37,170 bases of DNA from Campylobacteraceae bacterium (GTDB lineage Bacteria > Campylobacterota > Campylobacteria > Campylobacterales > BB28): assembly GCA_016744535.1 (NCBI GenBank), contig JADGEE010000020.1, positions 1-37,170 on the forward strand, written 5' to 3'. The translations under genes and the position numbers were made by a program. Under the pieces are notes generated by a model. The model saw only the letters and a list, made by a program, of their open reading frames with translations, had not been told where the DNA came from and ran no database searches. Shown in pieces: positions 29,364 through 37,170 of the stretch; the stretch's first letter is position 1; each line of letters opens with the position of its first letter.

Positions 29364-29390
29364 AGACCCAAAAAAATTTGGGAGTTATTT

Positions 29391-30176
29391 TTGATTTTAG
29401 ATGAAATTATTGCAAAAACAAAAGAAGATTTAGAAAAGAGAAAAGCAGAGTATTCAGAAGAGTGGTTAGGAAGAAGTTTAGCCTTTAATCCATATCCACC
29501 AAGAGATGTAAAAAAAATTTTAGCCTCAACAGAAAAAGATCCATATAAAATCATAGCAGAAGTTAAAAAAGCAAGTCCTAGTAAAGGGGTTATTAGAGCT
29601 GATTTTGACCCAATTAAAATTGCTCAAGAATATGAATTAGGTGGTGCTAATGCACTTAGTATATTAACAGAGCCTCACTACTTTCAAGGCGATATTGAGT
29701 ATTTAACACAAATCAGACGCTATGTACCAATGCCACTACTTAGAAAAGATTTTATAGTAGACAAATATCAACTACTTGAAGCTTTAGTTTATGGAGCTGA
29801 CTTTGTACTACTTATTGCAAAAGCCCTGTCTAAAAAAGAGTTAAAAGAGTTGTTAGAATACACTTGGCACTTAGGAATGGAAGCTTTAATTGAAATACAC
29901 GATAAAGAGGATTTAATAAAAGCTATTTTTGCTGGTGGAAATATAATAGGGATAAATCATAGAAATTTACAAACTTTTGAGATGGATATGTCATTGTGTC
30001 ATAAATTAATCCCAATGATACCAAATGGTAAAATTATTGTAGCAGAGAGTGGGATAAATAATCACGAACAAGTAGTAGAATTAAATAAAATTGGAGTGGA
30101 TGCTTTTTTAATTGGAGAGCATTTTATGAGACAAGATTCTATTAGTGACGAGGTTAAGAAAATCAAAGGAATGTAA
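29391..30176 (+). CDS. trpC: Indole-3-glycerol phosphate synthase
   Basis: The enzyme closes the indole ring in tryptophan synthesis. The 261-residue TIM barrel has [13 protein letters not shown] (phosphate and catalytic Lys/Glu region), [23 protein letters not shown] and IVAESGINN, all in the expected order. The start is TTG 29391, six bases from GGGAG; this gives the usual N-terminus [14 protein letters not shown]. It stands with its own promoter and is followed without a gap by a GlcF-like gene. Other trp genes are not in the window. Confidence 0.95.
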   Translation: MILDEIIAKTKEDLEKRKAEYSEEWLGRSLAFNPYPPRDVKKILASTEKDPYKIIAEVKKASPSKGVIRADFDPIKIAQEYELGGANALSILTEPHYFQGDIEYLTQIRRYVPMPLLRKDFIVDKYQLLEALVYGADFVLLIAKALSKKELKELLEYTWHLGMEALIEIHDKEDLIKAIFAGGNIIGINHRNLQTFEMDMSLCHKLIPMIPNGKIIVAESGINNHEQVVELNKIGVDAFLIGEHFMRQDSISDEVKKIKGM

Positions 30177-31439
30177 ATGTTTGATTATACAAAAATAAGT
30201 GATGATTGTATTAAATGCGGAAAATGTATACCAACTTGTACAATTCATCAAAATAGTGCCGATGAAGTTACCTCGCCAAGAGGATTTTTAGATTTACTTG
30301 GAGCTTATAAAAGAGGTGAGCTTGAATTAAATAAAGATACTAAGAATATATTTGAGAGTTGTTTTTTATGTACAAATTGTGTTGATGTCTGTCCAAATTC
30401 ACTCTCAACTGATTTTATGATACAAAATATTAGAAAAGATATTGCTAATAAATTTGGAATATCAGTATATAAAAAAGGTTTCTTTTATCTATTAAGAAAT
30501 CGTAAAATAATGGATTTTGCTTTTAAATCAGGTTTCTTTTTAAAAACTTGTGGATTCAAAGAAGAGGGTGAATCTTTAAAGCCTAGGGGATTTATGCCTT
30601 TTATTGAAAAAGATAGAATAGTTCCAAATATCGCAAAAACAAGTTTTTTAAACAAATATCCTGAAAATATAAAAAATAGTGAAGATTCTAAAAAAAGAGT
30701 AGCAATTTTTATCGGTTGCCTTTCTAATTATAATTATACAAGTGTAGGAGATGCGTTAGTTAAGATACTTAAAATACTTGAAATTAATGTATTTACGGCA
30801 AAAAAACAGCAATGCTGTGCAGCCCCAGCTTATTTTACGGGTGATTTCAAAACAGTTGAAATTAATGCTAAAAAAAATATAAAGTATTTTGAGAGTTTTA
30901 TTGATGATGTTGATGCAATAGTAATCCCAGAGGCTACTTGTAGTGCAATGATAAAACACGATTATCCAAAATTTTTTGAAAATGACCCTGAATGGAGAGT
31001 TAGAATCAATAAATTAAATGAGAAAATTTTTATCTCAACTGAATATTTAGATAAATATACAAATTTAAAAGATATATTAAAAGATAAAAATATTAAATTT
31101 AATGAATTAGTGACTTATCATGACCCTTGCCACTCACGAAAAGTTCAAGGCGTGTATAAAGAGCCAAGAGAATTAATAAATCAAAATTATAAAATGATTG
31201 AAATGAACGACCCAAATCGCTGTTGTGGTTTTGGTGGAATTACAATTCAAGCTGAAAAATTTGAGTTAGCAAAAAGTGCAGGCATGCCAAAAGCTAAAAT
31301 GATAAAAGATAGTAATGCCGATATTGTTTCAGCAGAGTGTAGTGCTTGTAGAATGCAGTTAAGTAACGCTCTCTATCAAAATAATGTCACAACTAAATTT
31401 CAACATCCATTGGAATTAATTGCAAAAGCACTTGACTAA
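30177..31439 (+). CDS. GlcF-like iron-sulphur oxidoreductase subunit
   Basis: The 420-residue protein begins with two 4Fe-4S motifs: C11, C14, C17, C21 and C62, C65, C68, C72. It then has two CCG-type domains: FIGCLSNY with QQCCAAPAY, and YHDPCHSRKVQG with RCCGFGG. This is the layout of glycolate oxidase subunit GlcF and of lactate-utilisation LutA-like proteins, which pass electrons from a flavoprotein to the respiratory chain. No GlcD-like flavoprotein is adjacent, so the substrate is unclear. It starts directly after the trpC stop. Confidence 0.82.
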   Translation: MFDYTKISDDCIKCGKCIPTCTIHQNSADEVTSPRGFLDLLGAYKRGELELNKDTKNIFESCFLCTNCVDVCPNSLSTDFMIQNIRKDIANKFGISVYKKGFFYLLRNRKIMDFAFKSGFFLKTCGFKEEGESLKPRGFMPFIEKDRIVPNIAKTSFLNKYPENIKNSEDSKKRVAIFIGCLSNYNYTSVGDALVKILKILEINVFTAKKQQCCAAPAYFTGDFKTVEINAKKNIKYFESFIDDVDAIVIPEATCSAMIKHDYPKFFENDPEWRVRINKLNEKIFISTEYLDKYTNLKDILKDKNIKFNELVTYHDPCHSRKVQGVYKEPRELINQNYKMIEMNDPNRCCGFGGITIQAEKFELAKSAGMPKAKMIKDSNADIVSAECSACRMQLSNALYQNNVTTKFQHPLELIAKALD

Positions 31440-31450
31440 AAGGAGTTAAA

Positions 31451-31957
31451 ATGAATAAAGAGGAGTTAAAAAGTTTTATTGATGAGAAAAAGCTTAAACC
31501 TAAACTTAAGGAGAATATAAAGGGGTTAGTAAAATTTGAAAAAGTTTTAAGAAAAGTGCAAAATGATATTCTATATTTAAAACAACACGGTTTAACTTTT
31601 AATGATATAGTTGAATATTTAGAATATAAAAAAAATATAAAAATTTCTAAAAAAATATTAATTTACTTTTATAAAAAAGAGATTTTAAATAATAGAAAAG
31701 ATACTTTTGAAAAGATTATTAAAGAGAGTAGTGTTTTAGATTTTAGATTTAATAAAATTATGAAAATTTATAAAGATAAAAAAATTAAATTAAAAGGTTT
31801 AATTTATAAAATTTCAAACTTTTCTATTTCTAATGGAAAACTCCATTTAGGAATTACAACTAGAGATAAGTCTCATTTTAAAGTAATTGAGCTTAATCCT
31901 AATAATGGAGATATAAAGAGACAATTTGAGAAATTATTGGTTAATAATATAAATTAA
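31451..31957 (+). CDS. Uncharacterised protein with possible helix-turn-helix
   Basis: The 168-residue, lysine-rich protein has AAAAGGAG before its ATG. Residues about 37-75 (VQNDILYLKQHGLTFNDIVEYL and KNIKISKKILIYFYKK) have the 'G.t..dI...L....ik.s...i..y' pattern of helix-turn-helix heads in mobilisation and plasmid proteins. The C-terminal part looks beta-rich (LKGLIYKISNFSISNGKLHLG). No signal peptide is seen. I do not recognise the whole family. It lies at the border between housekeeping genes and the accessory right part. Confidence 0.6.
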   Translation: MNKEELKSFIDEKKLKPKLKENIKGLVKFEKVLRKVQNDILYLKQHGLTFNDIVEYLEYKKNIKISKKILIYFYKKEILNNRKDTFEKIIKESSVLDFRFNKIMKIYKDKKIKLKGLIYKISNFSISNGKLHLGITTRDKSHFKVIELNPNNGDIKRQFEKLLVNNIN

Positions 31958-31972
31958 ATTAAAAGGATATTT

Positions 31973-32641
31973 ATGAAAAAAACTTTATTAAGTTTACTGG
32001 TAAGTGGATTTTTATTAAGTGGATGGGCAGTTAGTGAGAATCTTTTAACAGTTGTGCAAGGTGAGAATGTTTGCACCATAAATAATGGTTATATGGTAGC
32101 TACTCATACAATGGGTGAAGCATCTGTTTCAAATGGTTTAATATACTTTAGAACTCTAACACCTTTTCCTCTATCAATTTACTATAAAGCTCCTACTAAC
32201 TATAGAGTTGTAAATAGAACAATAGACTTAAACTCTTTTCAATTACCAAATACCAATTATAAATTTTTCTTAGAAATTTCTTCTGTATTAGCTACTGGTG
32301 AAGCTTTTTATGTAAAGGGAAATGGAGAGTGTTATCTTGCTTATTTTCCAAAAATAGATGGGCTTAATAGTGATGGTGGAGAAGTTGAAAATGATATTAG
32401 TAGTGAAATAGAAACAGAAGATAACATTGAAGAATTTAATGAAAAAGATGTAAAACTTTTAACAAAAGATGAGTTTGATAATTTAGGTAGTGGTTGGCAT
32501 TTAATTGGAACAGGTGTAAGCATAAATGATATAAGTATATTTGGAGAATCAAAAAATACTATTTGGACATTTGAAAATAATAGTTGGATTAATAATGTAA
32601 AAGAGATAAAACCTCTACAGGGGTTTTGGATAAAGAAATAA
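31973..32641 (+). CDS. Secreted protein A with shared C-terminal domain
   Basis: The 222-residue protein has a signal peptide (MKKTLLSLLVSGFLLSGWAV). The middle (about 20-150) is beta-rich with two cysteines (GENVCTINN, NGECYLAYF). The last 65 residues (from 32444) are 58/65 identical to the end of the protein at 33075, with GSGWHLIGTG, IWTFENNSW and PLQGFWIKK. The 35 bases from AAAAGGATATTT through the first codons are also identical to that gene. The C-terminal domain resembles GW.LIG-type domains found at the ends of secreted proteins in this phylum, whose function I do not know. The middle is not shared. Confidence 0.75.
   Translation: MKKTLLSLLVSGFLLSGWAVSENLLTVVQGENVCTINNGYMVATHTMGEASVSNGLIYFRTLTPFPLSIYYKAPTNYRVVNRTIDLNSFQLPNTNYKFFLEISSVLATGEAFYVKGNGECYLAYFPKIDGLNSDGGEVENDISSEIETEDNIEEFNEKDVKLLTKDEFDNLGSGWHLIGTGVSINDISIFGESKNTIWTFENNSWINNVKEIKPLQGFWIKK
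32444..32638 (+). repeat. Copy 1 of a 65-codon C-terminal domain module
   Basis: Its partner is at 33903-34097. Only 7 of 65 residues differ (for example V/A, S/T, K/R), and several base changes are silent. The module begins at LTKDEFDNLGSGWHL and runs to the stop. Confidence 0.85.
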
Positions 32642-32683
32642 ATTTTTATCTCTTTTCTTCTTTAAATTTTAAAGGATAAAACA

Positions 32684-32854
32684 ATGCAAACTTTAGATAT
32701 AAAAATTGAATTACAAGATGGTATTTTTGATAAACTTATAAATGCTTTAAACTCTTTTAATGGGTTAGAAATAAAAGAGATTAAACAAAATAAATTATTA
32801 AAAAAAGGAAAATTAAAAACAAGAAATGCTTATGACTTGTTAAAAGAATTATAA
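32684..32854 (+). CDS. Small antitoxin-like protein
   Basis: A 56-residue open frame with AAAGGA before its ATG reads MQTLDIKIELQDGIFDKLIN, then LNSFNGLEIKEIK, and ends NAYDLLKEL. A short beta strand followed by helices and a basic stretch is what small antitoxins of RelE/ParE-type pairs look like. The next frame starts one base after its stop. I infer the role from size and arrangement; there is no clear family match. Confidence 0.5.
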   Translation: MQTLDIKIELQDGIFDKLINALNSFNGLEIKEIKQNKLLKKGKLKTRNAYDLLKEL

Positions 32855-32855
32855 A

Positions 32856-32912
32856 ATGAGAATTGAGACAATAGATTATTTTGAAAAAAATATAATAGCA
32901 AAAAACCAATAG
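32856..32912 (+). pseudogene. Truncated toxin-like remnant (18 codons)
   Basis: An ATG one base after the antitoxin-like stop begins MRIETIDYFEKNII, similar to the opening of RelE/ParE toxins ('i..t..FeK.lk'). It stops after 18 codons, and no toxin-like continuation is seen in the other frames before 33000. This fits a decayed toxin-antitoxin pair in which only the antitoxin remains open. Confidence 0.4.
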
Positions 32913-32940
32913 TAAACCGACCGACCAAAGTTTATTTACT
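32911..32940. promoter_or_regulatory. Candidate operator-like site around CCGACCGACC
   Basis: CCGACCGACC (32917-32926) is unusually GC-rich for this region and sits between AGTAAA (32911-32916) and TTTACT (32935-32940), which are inverted. Tandem ACCGACCG half-sites are known from some TetR-family operators, but there is no TetR gene here and the symmetrical second half is missing. Confidence 0.25.
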
Positions 32941-33074
32941 ATCGCTTCTTTCAAATTTAAGTCTATCTAAGAAGTATGTAAAAGTTGTGATATTTTGAAA
33001 TTTATAAAAAATTTGTATTAAATTTTTAACTAAGTTACTATTTTACACACTTTTTAGATTTTAAAAGGATATTT

Positions 33075-34100
33075 ATGAAAAAAACTTTATTAAGTTTGGT
33101 GGTAAGTGGTTTTTTAATTGGTGCAATAGCAAATGAGAACGATATAGAAGTAGAAAATAAAGTTTTAAAAGAGAGGTTAAATAGTTTAGTTAATACTTCT
33201 AATAAAAGAGACATAAATATAAACTCAAAAGTTAATATTGAAAAATCATTAAATGAGTTTACTAAAAATACTATTAACAAAAGAAATTTTACTGATTATA
33301 ATCCAAATAAAAATGTAATGGAAAAAATATTAGGTAAATATAAAGTTAATTATAAGATTGGAAGTAGTTATTCTGAAAAATATTTAATAATAAATAAAAC
33401 AGAGTTATCAGATGAATATGGGTATGAAAATATGGGTACACATGGTTTCTATGAAACTTCTGATAATTTATTACTATGTCGTTATGATAATAAAGAATCT
33501 ACAGGATATGATTATATTTGTTTAGGAAACTCTTCTTTGGGGAATGATTATACTAGTTGGTATTACTTTAACTTAAATGAAAATTCAATTAATGGAAAAT
33601 ATTATATTGGAAATGGTAATAACGCTGCTAAGGCTATGACATATGGTATAGATTATACAATGACAGGAACTAAGTTAGAAAATTATAATGATACAGTTAC
33701 AATAAATAGTGATTATATTTATACAAGTGAAGATATGAATAATGCAAAATCAACACAAAAAGAAGAATGTAAGACTAATCCTGAAAGTTGTGGAATAGAA
33801 ATAGTAGAGTGTAAAGATAATAACATAGATACAACTTTTATTACGACAGCAACACCTCCTACTTTACCATCTACTACAAATGATTTAACGAATATAAAAG
33901 ATGTAGATGTAAAATTTTTAACAAAAGATGAATTTGATAATTTAGGTAGTGGTTGGCATTTAATTGGAACAGGTGCGACTATAAATGATATTAGTATATT
34001 TGGTGAATCAAAAAATACTATTTGGACATTTGAAAACAATAGCTGGATAAAAGATGTGAGAGAAATAAAACCACTTCAAGGTTTTTGGATAAAGAAGTAG
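33075..34100 (+). CDS. Secreted protein B with shared C-terminal domain
   Basis: The 341-residue protein has a signal peptide (MKKTLLSLVVSGFLIGAIA) whose DNA and ribosome site match protein A. The middle (about 20-275) is unrelated to protein A. It has a helical start (KVLKERLNSLVNTSNKRDIN) and a beta-rich part resembling lipocalin-like repeats of short strands (for example EKYLIINKTELSDEYGYEN), with cysteines at LLCRYDNK, YICLGN and two later pairs. The C-terminal 65 residues match protein A. The gene ends 17 bases before addA. Confidence 0.75.
   Translation: MKKTLLSLVVSGFLIGAIANENDIEVENKVLKERLNSLVNTSNKRDININSKVNIEKSLNEFTKNTINKRNFTDYNPNKNVMEKILGKYKVNYKIGSSYSEKYLIINKTELSDEYGYENMGTHGFYETSDNLLLCRYDNKESTGYDYICLGNSSLGNDYTSWYYFNLNENSINGKYYIGNGNNAAKAMTYGIDYTMTGTKLENYNDTVTINSDYIYTSEDMNNAKSTQKEECKTNPESCGIEIVECKDNNIDTTFITTATPPTLPSTTNDLTNIKDVDVKFLTKDEFDNLGSGWHLIGTGATINDISIFGESKNTIWTFENNSWIKDVREIKPLQGFWIKK
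33903..34097 (+). repeat. Copy 2 of the 65-codon C-terminal domain module
   Basis: See copy 1 at 32444-32638. It begins VDVKFLTKDEF and ends in GFWIKK before the stop at 34098-34100. Confidence 0.85.
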
Positions 34101-34117
34101 ATGAAAATAGGAATAAC

Positions 34118-36850
34118 ATGAATAGATTTTTAGCCTTAAAGGCGAGTGCGGGAAGTGGAAAAACATTTAATTTAGTAATTAGATATATTTCACTTCTTTT
34201 TATGGGTGCAAAAAGTGAAGAGATTTTAACTCTTACTTTTACAAATAAAGCTAGTAATGAGATGAAGAGTAGAATATTTGATGTAATTAAAAATTTAGAC
34301 ACAAACGATTCTAAATATAAAAGTTATTTAGAAACTATTTCAAAAAATTTAAATAAATCTCCTCACGCTTTGATTAAACAAAAAGAAGTTTTATTTAGTA
34401 ATTTTTTAATTAGTGATATTAAAATTATGACTATTGATAAATTTTTAAATAGAATTTTGAGAAGCTTTTGTTGGCATGTGAATTTAAATAATGACTTTAA
34501 TATTAAAGGCGATAAACGAGAATTTATTAAGAGTCAATTTTTAAAATCTCTTAGTGAAGAGGAGTTAAAAGTTGTGATAGATTTTTCACACTATCAAGAG
34601 AAGGGGCTTAAAGACCTCTTTGACCTATTTTATACATTTAATTCCAAAGATAAAGAGTTACCAAAATTAAACTTTAAAGAGTTTAATTCAAATTTAAATG
34701 AGAAAATATTAAAAGAGGCATTTAAAATAAAGGATTTCTATAATACTCATCCAAAAGCTTCTAAAAGTGCAACAAATGCAGTTAATTTCAATAGTGTAGA
34801 GGAACTTTTAGAGAGAGGTAAAACTTGGCTTAGTAAAGATTTATTGAGAGAGTTTAGTTATTTTAAGAAAAAAGATTTACATAGTGATTCACTAGAAGAG
34901 GTATTTAATAATTTAAAACCACTATTAATAGAGTATTTTGAGCAAAAAGAGACAATTGCACTAAAACGACTTTTTCATCTATATGAAATTTTTAAAAAGT
35001 ATAGATTAAGTTATAAAAAATCTAAAAATGAACTGAATTTTGATGATGTAACAAATTTAACTTATCACTTATTGCGAGATGATGAGTTAGAGAATCAATT
35101 TTTATATTTTAGGTTAGATAGTCAAATTTCACATATTTTAATGGATGAATTTCAAGATACAAGCGTTATTCAATTTGAAATACTAGAGCCAATTATTGAT
35201 GAGATAATAGTGAGTCAAGAGAGAACATTTTTTTATGTGGGCGATACAAAACAGTCAATTTATCGCTTTCGTGGAGGAAAGAGAGAACTTTTTGATAATT
35301 TAATCCAAAAATATAACTTTAAAGTTGATAATTTAAATACAAATTATAGAAGTAAGGAAGTTATAGTAGATTTTGTAAATAGAATCTTTAGGGATAAAAT
35401 TTATGGATATGTAAAACAAAATGCAAATTTACCTACAAATAGAGGTGGTTTTGTTGAAATATTAAAAGGTGAAGAGTATTTTCAAGCTCTAAAAGATACA
35501 GTAGAAAAACTATTAAACAGTGGAGTTAAAGAGAGTGACATTACAATTTTAGCTTTCAAAAATAGTGATATTTTAAAGATAAAAGATTTTTTAGAAGATA
35601 GTATTGAAGGAGTTAAAATTGTAACAGATACTACTTCAAAACTTATAAATCAACAAAGCGTTAAAGCTATTATAAATTTTATGAAATATCTATATTTCAA
35701 AGAGAAAGGGGCTATTTATAAAGCTAACTTTTTTGCACTGATTGGAGAAAATCCATTTCAAGATATAAATTATTTATCTTATAATTTGTTTGATAAACCT
35801 GTAAATTTAATAAATCAAATTTCACATAACTACACTATTTTTGATGAGAATATTTTAAAATTTATAGAGCTATCTTTTAACTTTAAAGATTTAACAGAGT
35901 TTATTTATGAAATTGATTTTTTAGATAGTTCTATGGCTACAAAAATAAGCGATGGAATTAAAGTTATGACTATTCATAAATCAAAAGGCTTAGAGTTTAA
36001 ACACTTAATAGTTTTTGATAGTATAGGAAAAAAAGCACCTGATAGAAACTCTATTATCTTTGATTATGATAATATAATATTAAAAGATATTAAATATAAG
36101 TTAAAATATCGTGAGGGAATTGATAAAGATTATAGCGAAGTTGTAAAAAAGGAGAAGGGAGAACAATTAATTGATAGCATAAATACTCTTTATGTAGCTT
36201 TTACAAGGGCAGAGTATTCACTTTTTATAATTGCAAAAGAGAAAACCAGTGAATTTGATATTTTAAATTTAATTAATGAATCTATTGGTGAGTTAAAAAT
36301 TGAGCAAAAAAAAGAAAAAGAGGATTTAAAAAAGGAAGCTTTTGAGATAGAAACCAAAAATTGGGGTAGACAAAATGATATTATTAAAGAGGAAATTGAG
36401 TATAAACCAAATGATATGGATGCAATTCAATTTGGATTAGCTACTCATTATATGTTTGAAAATTTAAATGGCTTTGATTTAGATTCACTAAAATTAGCAA
36501 AAGAGAAAACTAATAATAAATATGGAATTGCTTTAGGTGAGCGAATAGAGACTATCTATAATAGCGTAAAAGAGACTCTTAAAAATACAAAATTTATAAA
36601 TTTAATAGGAGGAGAAATTTATAAAGAGTTACCGTTTATTTATAAAAGTGAAATTAAAAGAATTGATTTAATGGTAGAGAAAGAGAGTGATATTTATATA
36701 ATTGATTATAAAACGTCACAAGATAATAGCCCAAGTTATAAAAAGCAAGTATTACAATATAAAGAGGCTATGAGAGAAATAAAAACTAAAAATGTATTTG
36801 CATATTTAGTTTTTATAAATGAGAAAGGAGTAGAAGTAAGAGAAGTTTAA
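34118..36850 (+). CDS. addA: RecB-like helicase-nuclease AddA
   Basis: I use ATG 34118 (910 residues), with AGGA six bases upstream. The TTG at 34085 would start inside the preceding gene and has no ribosome site. The UvrD/RecB helicase motifs are seen: Walker A ASAGSGKTF near the start, LTLTFTNKAS, MDEFQDTS (II), GDTKQSIYRFRGGK (III), NTNYRS (IV), VMTIHKSKGLEF (V) and LYVAFTRAE (VI). The C-terminal nuclease has IDLMVE and IIDYKTSQ of the PD-(D/E)XK RecB type. It would process double-strand breaks with AddB. No addB is adjacent; in Helicobacter pylori the two genes are also separate. Confidence 0.92.
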   Translation: MNRFLALKASAGSGKTFNLVIRYISLLFMGAKSEEILTLTFTNKASNEMKSRIFDVIKNLDTNDSKYKSYLETISKNLNKSPHALIKQKEVLFSNFLISDIKIMTIDKFLNRILRSFCWHVNLNNDFNIKGDKREFIKSQFLKSLSEEELKVVIDFSHYQEKGLKDLFDLFYTFNSKDKELPKLNFKEFNSNLNEKILKEAFKIKDFYNTHPKASKSATNAVNFNSVEELLERGKTWLSKDLLREFSYFKKKDLHSDSLEEVFNNLKPLLIEYFEQKETIALKRLFHLYEIFKKYRLSYKKSKNELNFDDVTNLTYHLLRDDELENQFLYFRLDSQISHILMDEFQDTSVIQFEILEPIIDEIIVSQERTFFYVGDTKQSIYRFRGGKRELFDNLIQKYNFKVDNLNTNYRSKEVIVDFVNRIFRDKIYGYVKQNANLPTNRGGFVEILKGEEYFQALKDTVEKLLNSGVKESDITILAFKNSDILKIKDFLEDSIEGVKIVTDTTSKLINQQSVKAIINFMKYLYFKEKGAIYKANFFALIGENPFQDINYLSYNLFDKPVNLINQISHNYTIFDENILKFIELSFNFKDLTEFIYEIDFLDSSMATKISDGIKVMTIHKSKGLEFKHLIVFDSIGKKAPDRNSIIFDYDNIILKDIKYKLKYREGIDKDYSEVVKKEKGEQLIDSINTLYVAFTRAEYSLFIIAKEKTSEFDILNLINESIGELKIEQKKEKEDLKKEAFEIETKNWGRQNDIIKEEIEYKPNDMDAIQFGLATHYMFENLNGFDLDSLKLAKEKTNNKYGIALGERIETIYNSVKETLKNTKFINLIGGEIYKELPFIYKSEIKRIDLMVEKESDIYIIDYKTSQDNSPSYKKQVLQYKEAMREIKTKNVFAYLVFINEKGVEVREV

Positions 36851-36938
36851 AAAATATAATTTTATTTATCTTTTAGTTACATATTTTGATTTTTTATAAT
36901 AAAATATGGCGTTGCATCCTTTCACAGCTAAATTAATT

Positions 36939-36945
36939 TAAAAAT
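36939..36945. repeat. Left 7-bp target duplication (TAAAAAT)
   Basis: It is identical to 37072-37078 and abuts the left end of the MITE-like element. A/T-only, so some chance of coincidence. Confidence 0.55.
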
Positions 36946-37071
36946 CTGATGTTACGCTAAGTTTTTTAATATATTCCCTATTATAGGTCTTCTTGACATA
37001 TTAACAGTGTATTATTAGATGTTTTGAAAGCCCAAACTATGGATACTCTTGAAAAGTCATCGTAACATCAG
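36946..37071. mobile_element. 126-bp MITE-like element
   Basis: The ends CTGATGTTACG (36946-36956) and CGTAACATCAG (37061-37071) are perfect 11-base inverted repeats; over 20 bases they match at 17. The element is flanked directly by TAAAAAT on both sides. A minus-strand 15-codon frame (MSRRPIIGNILKNLA, 36952-36999) ends in the left repeat and may be a relic of a transposase end. TTGACA at 36993-36998 points outwards. It cannot be a terminator because the arms are about 100 bases apart. The parent insertion sequence family is not identified. Confidence 0.65.
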
Positions 37072-37078
37072 TAAAAAT
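37072..37078. repeat. Right 7-bp target duplication (TAAAAAT)
   Basis: It is the partner of 36939-36945 and directly follows the right inverted repeat. Confidence 0.55.
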
Positions 37079-37116
37079 AAATGGCTTTTTGATTAGCTTT
37101 TTGATAAAATTTGTTT

Positions 37117-37170
37117 ATGAAAAAATACAAAAAATATAAAAGATTAACAACATATCAAAAAGAATTAATT
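37117..37170 (+). CDS. Start of an unknown gene, cut by window end
   Basis: Eighteen codons (MKKYKKYKRLTTYQKELI) are open to the window end. The ribosome site is weak. The basic start and LTTYQKELI vaguely recall a transposase helix-turn-helix head, but too little is visible to say. Confidence 0.35.
   Translation, partial: MKKYKKYKRLTTYQKELI

Noticed and set aside
34085-34117. Upstream TTG start for addA
   Set aside because: It overlaps the previous gene, has no ribosome site, and adds charged residues before the typical RecB-family beginning.

Overview
The window looks like chromosomal DNA from a very AT-rich member of the Campylobacterota, most likely Arcobacter-like (genus not proven). 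Reasons: the strong A/T bias; the argF - UPF0763/DUF2603 - hemN order, which I recall from Campylobacter jejuni; a histidine kinase with the HQWQQPL H-box typical of this phylum; the ilvC-minD-minE order with a divergent polysaccharide deacetylase next door; a RecB-like AddA helicase-nuclease; and frequent TTG starts.

Left part (1-6714), accessory in character. It opens with the 3' part of a P-loop ATPase gene, start-stop coupled to a BatC-like TPR protein and a BatD-like membrane protein. Then comes one large secreted protein gene (3372-6362) broken by two frameshifts and an in-frame stop, whose hydrolase-like motif also lacks its serine. A 65-codon C-terminal remnant of a tyrosine recombinase follows and ends 24 bases before the 3' end of a tRNA-Ser(GCU) gene. 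This arrangement suggests a decayed integrative element at a tRNA site.

Housekeeping part (6766-31439). A minus-strand hemN/UPF0763/argF group is followed by cbiK (minus), divergent from cbiA and a CitE-like lyase (plus). Next is a tightly overlapping three-gene signalling operon: two REC-kinases and a THI5-like-sensor hybrid kinase. It converges on a five-gene minus-strand operon (gatC-pilT-dedA-pepA-lytic transglycosylase). Divergent from gatC lie a YfgM-like/BamB-like pair and a small unknown gene. Then come a chemoreceptor with NIT and CZB domains, ilvC-minD-minE-polysaccharide deacetylase, trpC, and a GlcF-like Fe-S protein.

Right part (31451-37170), accessory again. An unknown 168-residue protein precedes two secreted proteins that share nearly identical 5' ends and 65-residue C-terminal domains but have unrelated middles. 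Between them lies a small antitoxin-like gene with an 18-codon toxin remnant. addA follows. Beyond it is a 126-bp MITE-like element with 11-bp perfect terminal inverted repeats and a 7-bp target duplication, then the first codons of an unknown gene at the window edge.

The most notable observations are the ATPase/BatC/BatD arrangement next to an integrase remnant, the same-head/same-tail paralogues around a broken toxin-antitoxin pair, and the MITE-like element. All function calls come from reading motifs; no searches were run.
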